NCBI GenBank assembly: GCA_013822855.1 | Contig: PNLE01000014.1 | Coordinates: 1 to 37,560, forward strand | Source: Planctomyces sp. | Lineage (GTDB): Bacteria > Planctomycetota > Planctomycetia > Planctomycetales > Planctomycetaceae | Direction: 5' to 3' | Length of the DNA stretch: 37,560 nt | In this document: positions 1 to 8,380 of the stretch, piece after piece | How the letters are laid out: the number at the start of each line of letters is the position of its first letter | Position numbering within the stretch: position 1 is the first letter of the stretch | Notes under the pieces: generated by a model | Told to the model about the DNA's origin: nothing | Seen by the model: the letters and a program-made list of their open reading frames with translations, nothing else | The model's database searches: none | Made by a program: the position numbers and the translations under genes

Positions 1-1892
1 CCCTGGTGGATCGGCGTGCCGAAACCCATCGACCGCTGATAGTCGCGCAGGGTCATCCCCCGGCGATAGCGCACCATCCCCGCCCGCTCGGCGAAGCTCA
101 TCCCGCTGAGCAGAAGCTGCGCGACCGCGTCGCGGTATCGACCCGCCCGCGCGAGTTCATCGGCCCGCGCCAAATAGACATCCGCCGGGATCAATCCCGG
201 TTCCACATCCGGTTCCCTCACATCGACGGGACGATCTGCCGTGGGAAGTGTCTGCGAACGGTTCTTGTAAGCCGCGATGATCGACATCACCACGGCGGCG
301 ATAATCCCCACACAGATCAGCCCCACCAACAGATACGCCAGAGCCGTCCCCAAGGCCCCCAGGCCAAACGCCGCACCCAGATCCATCCGGGGGCCGCTGG
401 AGGAGGATGACGAACCGCTTGATGAAGAAGTTGAGGGATTGGAAGCTCGCCGGCTTGAGGAGTCGTCCTGTGCGCGGCTGGAGCGGGGCCGCCCGTTCCA
501 GCGATCGCTGGACCCCGCGCCGCCGTCGCGACCTCCACCGCCCCCTTCACCACCGCCGTCGCCCGCTCCCTTTCCCGACCGGCCGGACCCTTGCTTGCGG
601 CTGCGCATCGAACCGGGGAGCGTTCTCGAACCGCTTGATCGCGTGCCGTTCCCCTCGCCCGCTTCGCCCCCTTCTCCAGACCCTGAGCCGCTCGACTGGT
701 TCCACCGGCGGAAGCCTTCGAGGCCATCGACATCGTCACCGTTGAAATGATCGAAGTAGCGGAATTCGGGCTGTTCCAGAATCTTCCGCGCGGGGGGCAG
801 GATGGGGTGATTCGACTCGGCGGCCCCTGCCCGGCTGGAGGACTCCTCGCCCATTCCTCCCCAGGCCAGCATCGTGGCGAGAATCAACGGCAGCAGTTTT
901 CCTGCCTGCCGGGTCGTCTGGCGGATGGCGGCGGCGGCACTGTTCATCGCAAGTTCCAGATCCCAGCAATCATCCCGCACCCGCAAGTTGACATAGACGC
1001 ACAGCCAAGCCACGCGGCCCACCACGAAGGCCGCCAGCACGCAGAAGGTTTCCGCGAAAAGCAGCCGGGGATCGGTGGCGAGGAAGCGGCTCGTCACCCG
1101 CCAGATCTCGTCGAACGACTCGTCCGTCGCCGATAACCCTTGGGCAATGCCGATCACCGGCCCCAGGCAGAACGACGCCCCGAACCACACCTCCGCCATG
1201 ACATCCAGCGTGATCAACAGCACGACCGCCAGGCAGGCCGTCCAGAGGGCCAGCAGTCCCGCTTCGATCACCAGATCGGAGTAGTGCGATTTCACCAGTT
1301 GCTTCAAGCGATGCTCGTGGCCGCGCCGTCGGCGATCCTTCAGGGCGTCGTTCTCGGGGCGGAAGCTCAGGCCGACGGCTGCCAGCAGCCCGCCGACTCC
1401 ACAGAGGAAGAGGCCGCACAGGGCCGCCACCCGCCGCAGGAGGGAGACCGTCAACCGGCTGAAGGTGAGCGACTTCAGCCCCTCGCGATACGTCTCCGCC
1501 TGACCCATCAGGAGCGAGACCATGGCGGTGGCGACCATCGCCCCCAGCGGGCCGGAGACCAGGAGCCACAAGACGGGTGCCAGGGCCGCCATGCGCAGAT
1601 CGAGCGACGACAGCCACGCCACCAGCAGTGCCGTCGGGATGGTGATCGCCAGATAATTCAGCAGCAAGCCACGCCATTGCCAGCGACAAGCCTGGAAAGC
1701 GAGATCGATCGAATTGAGCAGCGATTGCCCGCGCAGTTCCAGGCGGGGAACCGGCACGGGACGATGGGCTGCGTCATATTCGGGCGGTTCATCGAGCGCT
1801 GGTTCACGACTGGCTCCACTCCCTGAAGGGCGACCGCGCTGCGATTGTTTGTCGAGGAACGCAGGGAGTGTCACGGAGGGCGGGGTCGTCAT
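1..1892 (-). CDS. DUF4129-type membrane protein (3' end outside the window)
   Basis: The frame opens with ATG at 1892, which overlaps the stop of the upstream SpoIIM gene as ATGA. It stays open for about 630 codons to the left edge, so the C-terminus is missing. Residues ~70-300 hold several hydrophobic segments. Around 370-380 there is a 'QPEFRYF' stretch of the kind seen in this family. Residues ~400-500 are a Ser/Gly/Arg low-complexity linker, followed by a membrane helix at ~510-540. The visible end, with an 'ARADELARAGRYRDAVAQLL' stretch followed by 'VRYRRGMTLRDY', matches the start of a DUF4129 domain. Such proteins sit in MoxR/RDD/SpoIIM/DUF58 clusters. Their function is unproven; an envelope or protease-related role is an inference. 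The sequence seen and the overlap are solid, and the family call is from motif recognition. Confidence 0.8.
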   Translation of the reverse strand, partial: MTTPPSVTLPAFLDKQSQRGRPSGSGASREPALDEPPEYDAAHRPVPVPRLELRGQSLLNSIDLAFQACRWQWRGLLLNYLAITIPTALLVAWLSSLDLRMAALAPVLWLLVSGPLGAMVATAMVSLLMGQAETYREGLKSLTFSRLTVSLLRRVAALCGLFLCGVGGLLAAVGLSFRPENDALKDRRRRGHEHRLKQLVKSHYSDLVIEAGLLALWTACLAVVLLITLDVMAEVWFGASFCLGPVIGIAQGLSATDESFDEIWRVTSRFLATDPRLLFAETFCVLAAFVVGRVAWLCVYVNLRVRDDCWDLELAMNSAAAAIRQTTRQAGKLLPLILATMLAWGGMGEESSSRAGAAESNHPILPPARKILEQPEFRYFDHFNGDDVDGLEGFRRWNQSSGSGSGEGGEAGEGNGTRSSGSRTLPGSMRSRKQGSGRSGKGAGDGGGEGGGGGRDGGAGSSDRWNGRPRSSRAQDDSSSRRASNPSTSSSSGSSSSSSGPRMDLGAAFGLGALGTALAYLLVGLICVGIIAAVVMSIIAAYKNRSQTLPTADRPVDVREPDVEPGLIPADVYLARADELARAGRYRDAVAQLLLSGMSFAERAGMVRYRRGMTLRDYQRSMGFGTPIHQ

Positions 1893-2893
1893 GCGGCGCG
1901 CCTCCCAGCCCAGCCCAGATAGAGGGCCACGACGAGCCACAGGCAGCCCCCCACGATGAACTTGTATTCCGCCGGGATGGGGGCGGGCGACCAGAAGGCT
2001 TCGATGAGGGCCGCGACCATCAGCATGAACGCCGCCCCGACGGCCAACTGGCCCGCATCCTTGCCCCGCCGCTGGAGGGCCGACCAGCGGGAATGTTCGC
2101 CGGGGTGCAGGAAGGCATCGCCGATCACCATCCCCGCCGCCCCTGCGATGACAAGTGCCGTCAACTCGAACGAGCCATGCGAGATGACGAAGCTCAGGAA
2201 GCGGTCGCCATGCCCCAGGGAAAGGACATACCCCGCCGTCGCCCCGATGGCGATGCCGTTGAACAGGAGTGTGTAGATCGTGCCGATCCCCAGCAGGATG
2301 CCCCGCCCGAAGGATTGCAGGGCGATCCCCACATTGTGTTGGACATAAAAACCCGCCATCGAGGCGCGCTCGTTGCCGTACTCGTTCCAGGTATCGAACA
2401 TCGAGCCGCCCGCATCGTCGGGGTCGTCGGATTCCTCGACATCGGCGTACATCATGTCGTATTGGTCGAGGGCTTCCTGGGGCATCACGCGGGAAGCGAG
2501 GCTGGGTTCGTTTTGTATGAGCGCCCAGCCGATCGCCAACGGCCCGAAAAAGAGGACTGCCGCGACGAGTTGATAGATCCACCATTGGCGAAAAACGCGG
2601 GGAAAATCGACCAGCAGGAACTCGCCCACCACGCGCCAGGTTCCGGTGCGCGAAGCGTGGTAATAGTCGTGCCCGCGCGACAGCAGCCGGTTGAGGTATT
2701 CCTCGAGATCGAGCCCCCAATCGCGGGTGCGGATCAGTTCGAGGTCGTGCGCCAATTCGCGCAGATGGCGCGAGAAGAGAAACGCCTCGCTGGCCGAAAG
2801 CCGGCGCGCGACGCCCCCCTCGACACCGGCCAGCATCGTTTCAAAAGATTTCCAGACAGGCCGTCTTCGGGCCAGGAACCGGGCGCGGTTCAT
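1889..2893 (-). CDS. SpoIIM-domain (stage II sporulation M-like) integral membrane protein
   Basis: This 334-residue protein has a soluble, charged N-terminal part (about 110 residues, with a 'RHLRELAHDLELIRTR' helix). Several membrane segments follow: one at ~120-140 and a cluster from ~210 to the C-terminus. The pattern 'SHGSFELTALVIAGAAGMVIGDAFLHPG' is the characteristic SpoIIM/DUF95 core, in which a His-Gly-Phe/Glu stretch precedes small-residue helices. In non-sporulating bacteria these proteins occur beside RDD and MoxR proteins and have no proven biochemical role. The start at 2893 overlaps the RDD stop (ATGA), and its stop overlaps the DUF4129 start, so the three genes are very probably translationally coupled. 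Confidence 0.88.
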   Translation of the reverse strand: MNRARFLARRRPVWKSFETMLAGVEGGVARRLSASEAFLFSRHLRELAHDLELIRTRDWGLDLEEYLNRLLSRGHDYYHASRTGTWRVVGEFLLVDFPRVFRQWWIYQLVAAVLFFGPLAIGWALIQNEPSLASRVMPQEALDQYDMMYADVEESDDPDDAGGSMFDTWNEYGNERASMAGFYVQHNVGIALQSFGRGILLGIGTIYTLLFNGIAIGATAGYVLSLGHGDRFLSFVISHGSFELTALVIAGAAGMVIGDAFLHPGEHSRWSALQRRGKDAGQLAVGAAFMLMVAALIEAFWSPAPIPAEYKFIVGGCLWLVVALYLGWAGRRAA

Positions 2894-3720
2894 CTCACCC
2901 TCCCTTGGCCTGCGGGTTCGGCTTCATCCCCCGGTCGATGGAACGTGGCGCAGACGCGGGCCAGGAACGCCATCGGGAACCGCCGCACGTTCTCCCGATC
3001 CCCCGTGAACTCCATCCGCTCGGCGACGACGTTCGCTAACTCCGCGGAGAGCTGGTGGCCCCGCTGATAGGTGAGCCGCGAACGCCGACCGAGGAACTGC
3101 CGGATTGTCGAGAGCTGCGACTGGCTGGGCGCGAAGCCGTTCGATTCGCCGCGCGGGATAGGGGCGATGTGGTCGAGGATCATCGGTTCGACGGGCAGGA
3201 CTACGGGATGCACCTGCACGACCATCGTGTGGGCGGCGATGTCGCCCAGTCTCTGGAATCGCGAGGTCATCACCATCGCGATCAGCCCCGGGCCGTACAA
3301 CGGGAGGATGCCGATCCAGGCGACATCCTCGAAGATCATGGCGATGGGGAGCATGTCCGCCACACGGAGCAGATTCCGGAGGACCGCCCCCCAGAACGTC
3401 AGTGGTGCCCCGCTGGTGTGGACGACCCGCACACCCACGATCCATTTGCCGATCGTCGTGCCGCTCCAGAAACCCTCCTGGACGATGTAGTACAGCCACT
3501 CAATGAAGAAGAGGGCCAGCAGGATCCCGCCCATCGTCAAGCCCGGCAGGATCGTCGCCAGCACGCACGATCCCATGATCAGCAGGAACATCAGCAGGCC
3601 GCGGACGAGGTAGTCGATGCCGTAGGCCGCACTGCGGAGGGCGGGCCCGGCCAACTGGTACGAGAGACGGACGTTCTCCGGCGTCTCGATGCGGACAGTC
3701 AGACCGACGGCGGCAGCCAC
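2890..3720 (-). CDS. RDD family membrane protein
   Basis: This 276-residue protein is first gene of the three-gene operon. An N-terminal strand-like region ('VRIETPENVRLSYQLAGPALRS') leads into the RDD domain. That domain contains the signature Arg and Asp positions ('RSAAYGIDYLVRG'), two long hydrophobic helices (~37-85), the 'GTTIGKWIVGVRVV' loop typical of RDD proteins, and a further hydrophobic stretch at ~120-150 ending in 'SRFQRLGDIAAHTMVV'. RDD proteins are small integral membrane proteins, some linked to ion transport; the substrate here is unknown. The C-terminal ~90 residues are soluble and resemble the linker seen in planctomycete homologues. ATG at 3720 is followed by a good reading frame; no strong Shine-Dalgarno is evident. 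Confidence 0.88.
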   Translation of the reverse strand: MAAAVGLTVRIETPENVRLSYQLAGPALRSAAYGIDYLVRGLLMFLLIMGSCVLATILPGLTMGGILLALFFIEWLYYIVQEGFWSGTTIGKWIVGVRVVHTSGAPLTFWGAVLRNLLRVADMLPIAMIFEDVAWIGILPLYGPGLIAMVMTSRFQRLGDIAAHTMVVQVHPVVLPVEPMILDHIAPIPRGESNGFAPSQSQLSTIRQFLGRRSRLTYQRGHQLSAELANVVAERMEFTGDRENVRRFPMAFLARVCATFHRPGDEAEPAGQGRVR

Positions 3721-3877
3721 TCACACACTCCTCTCGCCAAAGCTCCCCGCGCGGGGCTATTAGGGCAATGGAAGCATCATGGCAGACAAACCCGCCTGGC
3801 TCCACAGGGGAGTCTCGAGATTCGTCGGCTGGGCGGAATCTCACACGCGTTTCAATTTGAAACATCGCTTTGGGTGG

Positions 3878-3904
3878 CATGCCCCGCAGCTTTGCGCGGG
3901 CATG
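3878..3904. repeat. REP-like hairpin
   Basis: CATGCCC is paired with GGGCATG, and an inner CGCA/TGCG pair closes on a GCTT loop with a one-base bulge, giving an ~11-bp stem. It is preceded by GGGTGG, as in another hairpin at 15940-15975. A second dyad (ACGGGGGC/GCCCCCGT, 3933-3965) follows. It looks like an intergenic palindromic repeat unit rather than a terminator, since no T-run follows on either strand. Confidence 0.5.
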
Positions 3905-4060
3905 TTCTTGCGATCTTCACCACGCATGGGTGACGGGGGCGCACCGCGCCAGCGGAAGCCCCCGTACGCGCGACAACATGGGGAAGGCATCGGGGGCAGC
4001 CGAGGACGGCAGTCCCCGGCGCCCATCACGCGACAACTTTTCCATCCGTATCAAAACGCC

Positions 4061-4102
4061 GAAGCGTCGTCCCCCGCCTGCGAACTCGGGGGACGACGCT
4101 TC
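4061..4102 (-). terminator. Intrinsic-terminator-like hairpin after the secreted protein gene
   Basis: This is a perfect 16-bp inverted repeat: GAAGCGTCGTCCCCCG (4061-4076) against its complement (4087-4102), with a 10-nt loop. Read on the minus strand it is followed by GGCGTTTTGA. It lies 86 nt downstream of the stop at 4189 and upstream of the RDD operon, so it probably separates the two transcription units. Confidence 0.6.
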
Positions 4103-4188
4103 TCTCACAGGAACAGGCACTTGATTTCAATCGGCGGCCGGAAGTCTTTCCTTCGCGGCCGACGCGACGTTTCTGGCTGGCTGTCTTC

Positions 4189-4980
4189 TCACTGCGGGGC
4201 GGGTTGGATGGTTGTGCGCGAGGTGCTGCGGGCGGGAACCGACTGCCATTCGTCGCGTGTCGCGGTGCGGGGAATGATCCCCGGCCCCGAGACCGTTCGC
4301 GGCGCGGGAATCTGGATCGTCGGCAGTTCGGTGACATGCGAGTCGCCAGTCATTTCGCGGGGCGATACTGGGTGGGAACCAGCGGCGTCCGGCAAAACGG
4401 TGATGGCGGGAAGTTCGAGAACGAAGCCGGAATTCGGCGATGTGTTCGTGGGTGGTCGGCGGACGATCCGAGGCTCCACCAGAGGAGCTTGTTGTAAAGT
4501 TTCCGGGGTGTAGGGCGACTGCACCCAGGGAGCCGGTGCGGTACCAACGGAGCTGGTCACGAAGCGGGCCGAAGGTGAAGGGGGAATCAGTGTCAGTTCG
4601 GGGGGAAGCGGCGCGACTGCCGCTTGGTTTCCCATGGGAACTGGTGCAGCGCCAGTCGGTGGTTGGATCGTCCAGGGAACGGTTTCAGCGGGGAAGTTGA
4701 GGAATTGCGAGTCGTCGGATGGGCTGGCAATGCCCGCAGAGTCGCAATCACAACCTGTTGTTGCTGAATTGTTTATGGTGAATTGTGGAGGGTGGGAATA
4801 GCGGGGGGCGAGGGAATTCTGGGGCCAGTTGCAGGTGGCGCAACCCCTCTGCGAAGGCTTCCACCAATCGCGGGTGAGTTGGGCTTCCGCCGAAACGGAG
4901 GTGCCGCACCAGACGCCGCAGGCCAAAAAGGCCAACTGGCATGTTGCACGGAAACCCTGCTTCGACATGTGTGGTTCCAT
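4189..4980 (-). CDS. Proline-rich secreted protein, unknown function
   Basis: The product has about 263 residues from ATG 4980 (preceded by GAGCGAAC); an ATG at 4968 would remove four residues. The N-terminus 'MSKQGFRATCQLAFLACGVWCGTSVSAEAQ' pattern is a signal peptide with likely cleavage after an A-x-A site. The mature part is low in secondary-structure signal and rich in Pro, Thr and Ser. Cysteines are confined to the first ~60 mature residues (a 'CATC' and a 'CDC' motif). I recognise no domain. It resembles the many poorly conserved exported proteins of planctomycetes. The upstream gene is TerC on the same strand, 154 nt away, and a strong hairpin follows. Confidence 0.6.
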   Translation of the reverse strand: MEPHMSKQGFRATCQLAFLACGVWCGTSVSAEAQLTRDWWKPSQRGCATCNWPQNSLAPRYSHPPQFTINNSATTGCDCDSAGIASPSDDSQFLNFPAETVPWTIQPPTGAAPVPMGNQAAVAPLPPELTLIPPSPSARFVTSSVGTAPAPWVQSPYTPETLQQAPLVEPRIVRRPPTNTSPNSGFVLELPAITVLPDAAGSHPVSPREMTGDSHVTELPTIQIPAPRTVSGPGIIPRTATRDEWQSVPARSTSRTTIQPAPQ

Positions 4981-5134
4981 CGTTCGCTCAAGGCGAGTGA
5001 ACCGGAAAACCGGCCCATCAACGTCCCGTGCCAACATCATCGGCAACCACAATTCGCAGGCTTGAGTGTTTCTTGAATATTTTTTTCTGGGCCGTCACCG
5101 ACCGTTCAACCCGCCTGATTCACGGCTTCCGTCA

Positions 5135-5872
5135 TCAATGGGTCTCGGGCCCTTTTCCGGCCAGCGTGGCTTTGCGGGTGTTGTTTTCCTGCCACATCTG
5201 GAGCATCTCGATCCCCAGCGAGAAGGCCATCGCGAAGTAGATGTAGCCCTTGGGGATCTTGTGGTGGAATCCCTCCGCCACGAGCAGGAAGCCGATGAGT
5301 AGCAGGAACGACAGCGCCAGGAGCTTGATCGCGGGATGCTTGTCGACGAACCGCACGATGGGGCCGGAGAAGATCAGCATCACGACCACACTCACGATCA
5401 CGGCGGCGATGATGACGGGAATGTTGTCGGTGACGCCGACTGCGGTGATCACCGAATCGAGCGAGAAGACGACATCGATCGCCATCACCTGCATCAGCAT
5501 CCAGAAGAGCGACGCCGGGGCTTTCCCCCCCTTATGCTCGTCGTGGATCAGGTTGACCTTGTGATGGATCTCATAGGTCGCCTTCCCGATGAGGAACAGG
5601 CCCCCGACGATCAGCACCAGATCCTTGCCGCTGATGCTGGTCTCCAGGATCGTGAACAGCGGCTCCTTGAGCTTCAGCACCCAGCCGAGCGTGAACAGCA
5701 AACCGATGCGGGAGACGACCGCCAGGCTGATCCCCATCTTGCGGGCGAAATCCTGCTGCTCCTTGGGGAGTTTCCCGGCGAGGATCGCAATGAAGATGAT
5801 GTTGTCGATCCCCAGCACGATCTCCAGGAGCGTGAGGGAAAGAAAGGCGATCATCAGTTCGGTCGTGAACAT
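5135..5872 (-). CDS. TerC family integral membrane protein
   Basis: The product is 245 residues from ATG 5872, chosen because GAGGTG sits about 9 nt upstream; the frame extends further upstream but that part is not TerC-like. The protein shows the TerC layout of about seven membrane helices. It carries the two acidic intramembrane motifs 'EIVLGIDNIIF' (~17-27) and 'DVVFSLDSVITAVG' in the second half, which in this family are thought to bind metal. TerC proteins have been linked to tellurite resistance and more recently to Mn2+ export at the membrane; the exact substrate here cannot be told. The central acidic/His loop ('EIHHKVNLIHDEHKGG') may be metal-facing. There is no ter operon partner nearby, so it acts alone. 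Confidence 0.9.
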   Translation of the reverse strand: MFTTELMIAFLSLTLLEIVLGIDNIIFIAILAGKLPKEQQDFARKMGISLAVVSRIGLLFTLGWVLKLKEPLFTILETSISGKDLVLIVGGLFLIGKATYEIHHKVNLIHDEHKGGKAPASLFWMLMQVMAIDVVFSLDSVITAVGVTDNIPVIIAAVIVSVVVMLIFSGPIVRFVDKHPAIKLLALSFLLLIGFLLVAEGFHHKIPKGYIYFAMAFSLGIEMLQMWQENNTRKATLAGKGPETH

Positions 5873-6071
5873 TCCGTGGGGCACCTCTGGAACCGGTTCC
5901 ACCCGCCCCGCGTCAACAACACGCCAAGGCCTGTGAACCAGTTCAGTTTGCGAAACCAATCCCTGTTTGCGGCACCCCTAGACCCTAACGACTTTGCCTC
6001 GATCCGACACCGCAAAATCGTGTGGAACGTCGGGTTGGAAACGGAGGCCGTGGCGCACCGTGTCCCACGCC

Positions 6072-7076
6072 TTACTGAGCCGTGTCCTTCAGGGTTTTGA
6101 CGCAGGTGGTGATCAGGTCGCGGGGGGAGATCCCTTCCGCCTGGCCGTCGTAGTTGAGCAGCACGCGGTGCTGGAGGACTTCCTGGGCGAAGGAGCGGAT
6201 GTCGTCGATCGCCACATAGGGGCGGCCATCGGCCAGAGCTTTCACGCGGGCGGCCCGGATGAGGCCTTGGGCGGCACGCGGGCTGGCACCCCATTGGACG
6301 AACTGCTTCACCTCGGCGGGGGCGTCTTCGGTCTGCGGGTGCGTGCTGAGGACCAGGCGGCAGGCGTAATCGCGGATGATGTCGGTGACCACGACCTTGT
6401 CGAGCAGTTGACGCAACTCGAGGATGCGGTCGCCGGTGAGCAATTGCGGCACATCGACCGGCCGCTTCAAGATCGTGCGGCTGACCACTTCGTTGAGCTC
6501 GGCCCGGTTGAGGAACGGCACCACGACCTTGAAGAGGAAGCGGTCGAGCTGGGCTTCGGGGAGGGGATAAGTTCCTTCCTGCTCGACGGGGTTTTGCGTC
6601 GCCAAGACGAAGAAGGGCTGCTGGAGCTTGTGGATGACGCCGCCGGTGGTGACGGAGCCTTCCTGCATTGTTTCGAGCAGGGCGGATTGGGTCTTGGGGG
6701 AGGCGCGGTTGATTTCGTCCGCGAGGAGGAGCTGCGTGAAGATCGGCCCCTTGCGGAACTCGAAGCGGTACCGGCCGGCTTCGTCGGTCGACATGATGTT
6801 GGTGCCGATGATGTCGGCGGGCATCAGGTCGGGGGTGAACTGGATGCGGCGGAACTCGAGGTGGAGCACCCGCGAGAGGGCTTTGACCAGCTCGGTCTTG
6901 CCCAGCCCCGGCACCCCTTCGAGCAGGACGTTGCCGCCGGCGAAGATGGCCACGAGGACCGATTCGATGGCCACTTGCTGACCGACGATCACATCGCTGA
7001 TCGCGCGTCTGGCTTTCTGAAACTCCTCGGCGAAGCGGTTGGCCTCGTCACGCAGGCCTTCGACCTGAGATTCCAT
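6072..7076 (-). CDS. MoxR-family AAA+ ATPase
   Basis: This 334-residue cytosolic ATPase has Walker A 'GVPGLGKT' at 54-61, Walker B 'LLLADE' at ~116-121 followed by the 'INRASPKTQSALLE' segment, and sensor 1 'FVLATQNP'. Downstream are the 'PLPEAQLDRFLF' motif and a C-terminal lid with 'GASPRAAQGLIRAARVKAL'. This is the full MoxR architecture and usual length. MoxR ATPases act as chaperones for metalloenzyme or membrane complex assembly, usually beside DUF58 and von Willebrand A proteins. Here those partners are not adjacent, but RDD-SpoIIM-DUF4129 lies 2.3 kb downstream on the same strand. ATG 7076 has GGAG 5-6 nt upstream. Confidence 0.93.
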   Translation of the reverse strand: MESQVEGLRDEANRFAEEFQKARRAISDVIVGQQVAIESVLVAIFAGGNVLLEGVPGLGKTELVKALSRVLHLEFRRIQFTPDLMPADIIGTNIMSTDEAGRYRFEFRKGPIFTQLLLADEINRASPKTQSALLETMQEGSVTTGGVIHKLQQPFFVLATQNPVEQEGTYPLPEAQLDRFLFKVVVPFLNRAELNEVVSRTILKRPVDVPQLLTGDRILELRQLLDKVVVTDIIRDYACRLVLSTHPQTEDAPAEVKQFVQWGASPRAAQGLIRAARVKALADGRPYVAIDDIRSFAQEVLQHRVLLNYDGQAEGISPRDLITTCVKTLKDTAQ

Positions 7077-7200
7077 GAATGCTCCGTTCCGGCGGTGCCG
7101 CTGGCGACCGCCAAGGGAAGTGAAAGTCTGGCCCTATGAAGTTGCCAGACTCTTCGCCGGAAGTCGAGTACATGGGAGCCGAATTCGCTGCTGAAAGCGA

Positions 7201-7233
7201 ACAGCCTCCAGCGGAAGATCCGGAGGAGGCTGT
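7201..7233 (-). terminator. Hairpin after the DUF1573 gene
   Basis: ACAGCCTCC (7201-7209) pairs with GGAGGCTGT (7225-7233), a perfect 9-bp stem. On the minus strand it is followed by TCGCTTTCAG, only moderately T-rich. It lies 37 nt past the DUF1573 stop, so a weak intrinsic terminator is likely. Confidence 0.5.
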
Positions 7234-7270
7234 GGGAAATCAGTCTGACAAGTCGGCAAAGGTCGGCGGT

Positions 7271-8380
7271 TTACAGGCCGCTAGGAATCGCGGGGAGGCC
7301 GACGGGAGCCGGGATCGACGCGGCCGGGTTGGTGACCGGGGCTGCGGGAACCGAGACGATCGTGCCGGTGGCCTTGAACTGGATGGCATTGGGACGGCCG
7401 GGGAGCGAGATGGTGAATGTCTCGTTGAGCGGGCCAGCGAGTTCGGGAACCTTGAGTGTCATGGGGAGGACATGCACGGCACTGGTCGTGACGGGGAGCT
7501 TGACCTGGAAGGCTCCATCGACCGTTTCGCACTCGATCTTCTCGATCGTGAACGGCTTCTTGGCGCGGACAACGACTTGGAGCGACTTGGTGGTGCCGGG
7601 CACGAGATTGCCGAGGGTCAGCAGGGAAGGTGTGACGACAAACTCGGATTCGACCAAGCCATTGAACGGAACGGGGACGGCGGCGGTGCCGCCATCGTTG
7701 GTCATCAACGAGATGATTCCGCCGAAGGGCCCGACGGGGGCTTCGGGCGAGACCTTGGCGATGAGCTGGTAGTTGACCGCTCCGCCACTACGGCTGGTTT
7801 CCACCACAGTGGCGGTGACCATCGGATTGGAGGAGGTGACACCGGTGATGGCCCAGTCGGGACGACCGGCATAGGCGACGGTGGCGGTCGATTCCTTGCC
7901 GGCACCGACATCGAAGTTGCCGAAGCTGATGGAGCCGGGGGTCAGGACGACATCGGTGCGGATGTAGACGCGTAGGGGGATCTGGACTTCGACCGTGCCG
8001 ATGTTGGCGATCGAGAAGGTGACGAAGACGTTGGAGGTCTTCTCACGCATGAACTTGTAGGTGTCCATGCGAATCTCGACGAAGCCTTCCTCTCCGCTCT
8101 TGAGAAACTTGGTGCTGAGTTCGGCCTTGGAGCAGCCGCAACTGGTGCGGGTGCCGAGGATCTGCACGTCTTCTTTGTAGATGTTGCGGATCTTGAGGCG
8201 GTAGACGGTATCCGCGCCGCGGGCGACAGTGCCGAAGTCGATGTTTTGGCGCTCGAGCATCTTGTTGGCCCAGTTGAGTTCCTGGGCGGAAGCGAGCGTG
8301 GTGAGCGAAGTGAGGATTCCGAGGGCGAGGACACCTGATCGGAAGGTTATAGCCGCATTGCGAAACATGTTGACGATCAT
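7271..8380 (-). CDS. DUF1573-containing exported protein
   Basis: The product is 369 residues from ATG 8380, chosen because AGGA lies about 8 nt upstream and the following residues form a signal peptide ('FRSGVLALGILTSLTTLASAQE'). The mature protein opens with 'LERQNIDFGTVARGADTVYRLKIRNIYKEDVQI', then 'TSCGCSKAEL', the hallmark of DUF1573 (a beta-sandwich, ASPM/SPD-2/Hydin-like fold with a conserved Cys-Gly-Cys). Two more Ig-like repeats follow, each with a 'GxxxxGxxKS' turn, and the C-terminus is Ala/Pro-rich. DUF1573 proteins are periplasmic or surface proteins of unknown function, abundant in planctomycetes and Bacteroidetes. It is followed by a hairpin and then moxR. Confidence 0.85.
   Translation of the reverse strand: MIVNMFRNAAITFRSGVLALGILTSLTTLASAQELNWANKMLERQNIDFGTVARGADTVYRLKIRNIYKEDVQILGTRTSCGCSKAELSTKFLKSGEEGFVEIRMDTYKFMREKTSNVFVTFSIANIGTVEVQIPLRVYIRTDVVLTPGSISFGNFDVGAGKESTATVAYAGRPDWAITGVTSSNPMVTATVVETSRSGGAVNYQLIAKVSPEAPVGPFGGIISLMTNDGGTAAVPVPFNGLVESEFVVTPSLLTLGNLVPGTTKSLQVVVRAKKPFTIEKIECETVDGAFQVKLPVTTSAVHVLPMTLKVPELAGPLNETFTISLPGRPNAIQFKATGTIVSVPAAPVTNPAASIPAPVGLPAIPSGL

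Larger units (their letters stand above)
3721..4188. other. Intergenic region with several hairpins, no gene seen
   Basis: No convincing coding frame lies between the RDD operon and the secreted protein gene. The stretch holds a 15-bp palindrome (3849-3863), a REP-like hairpin (3878-3904), an 8-bp stem at 3933-3965 and a long terminator-like hairpin (4061-4102), each listed separately where useful. Confidence 0.6.

Noticed and set aside
970-1689. Minus-strand frame of 239 codons inside the DUF4129 gene
   Set aside because: It is out of frame with the continuous DUF4129-type reading frame that begins at 1892 and carries membrane helices and the family motif.
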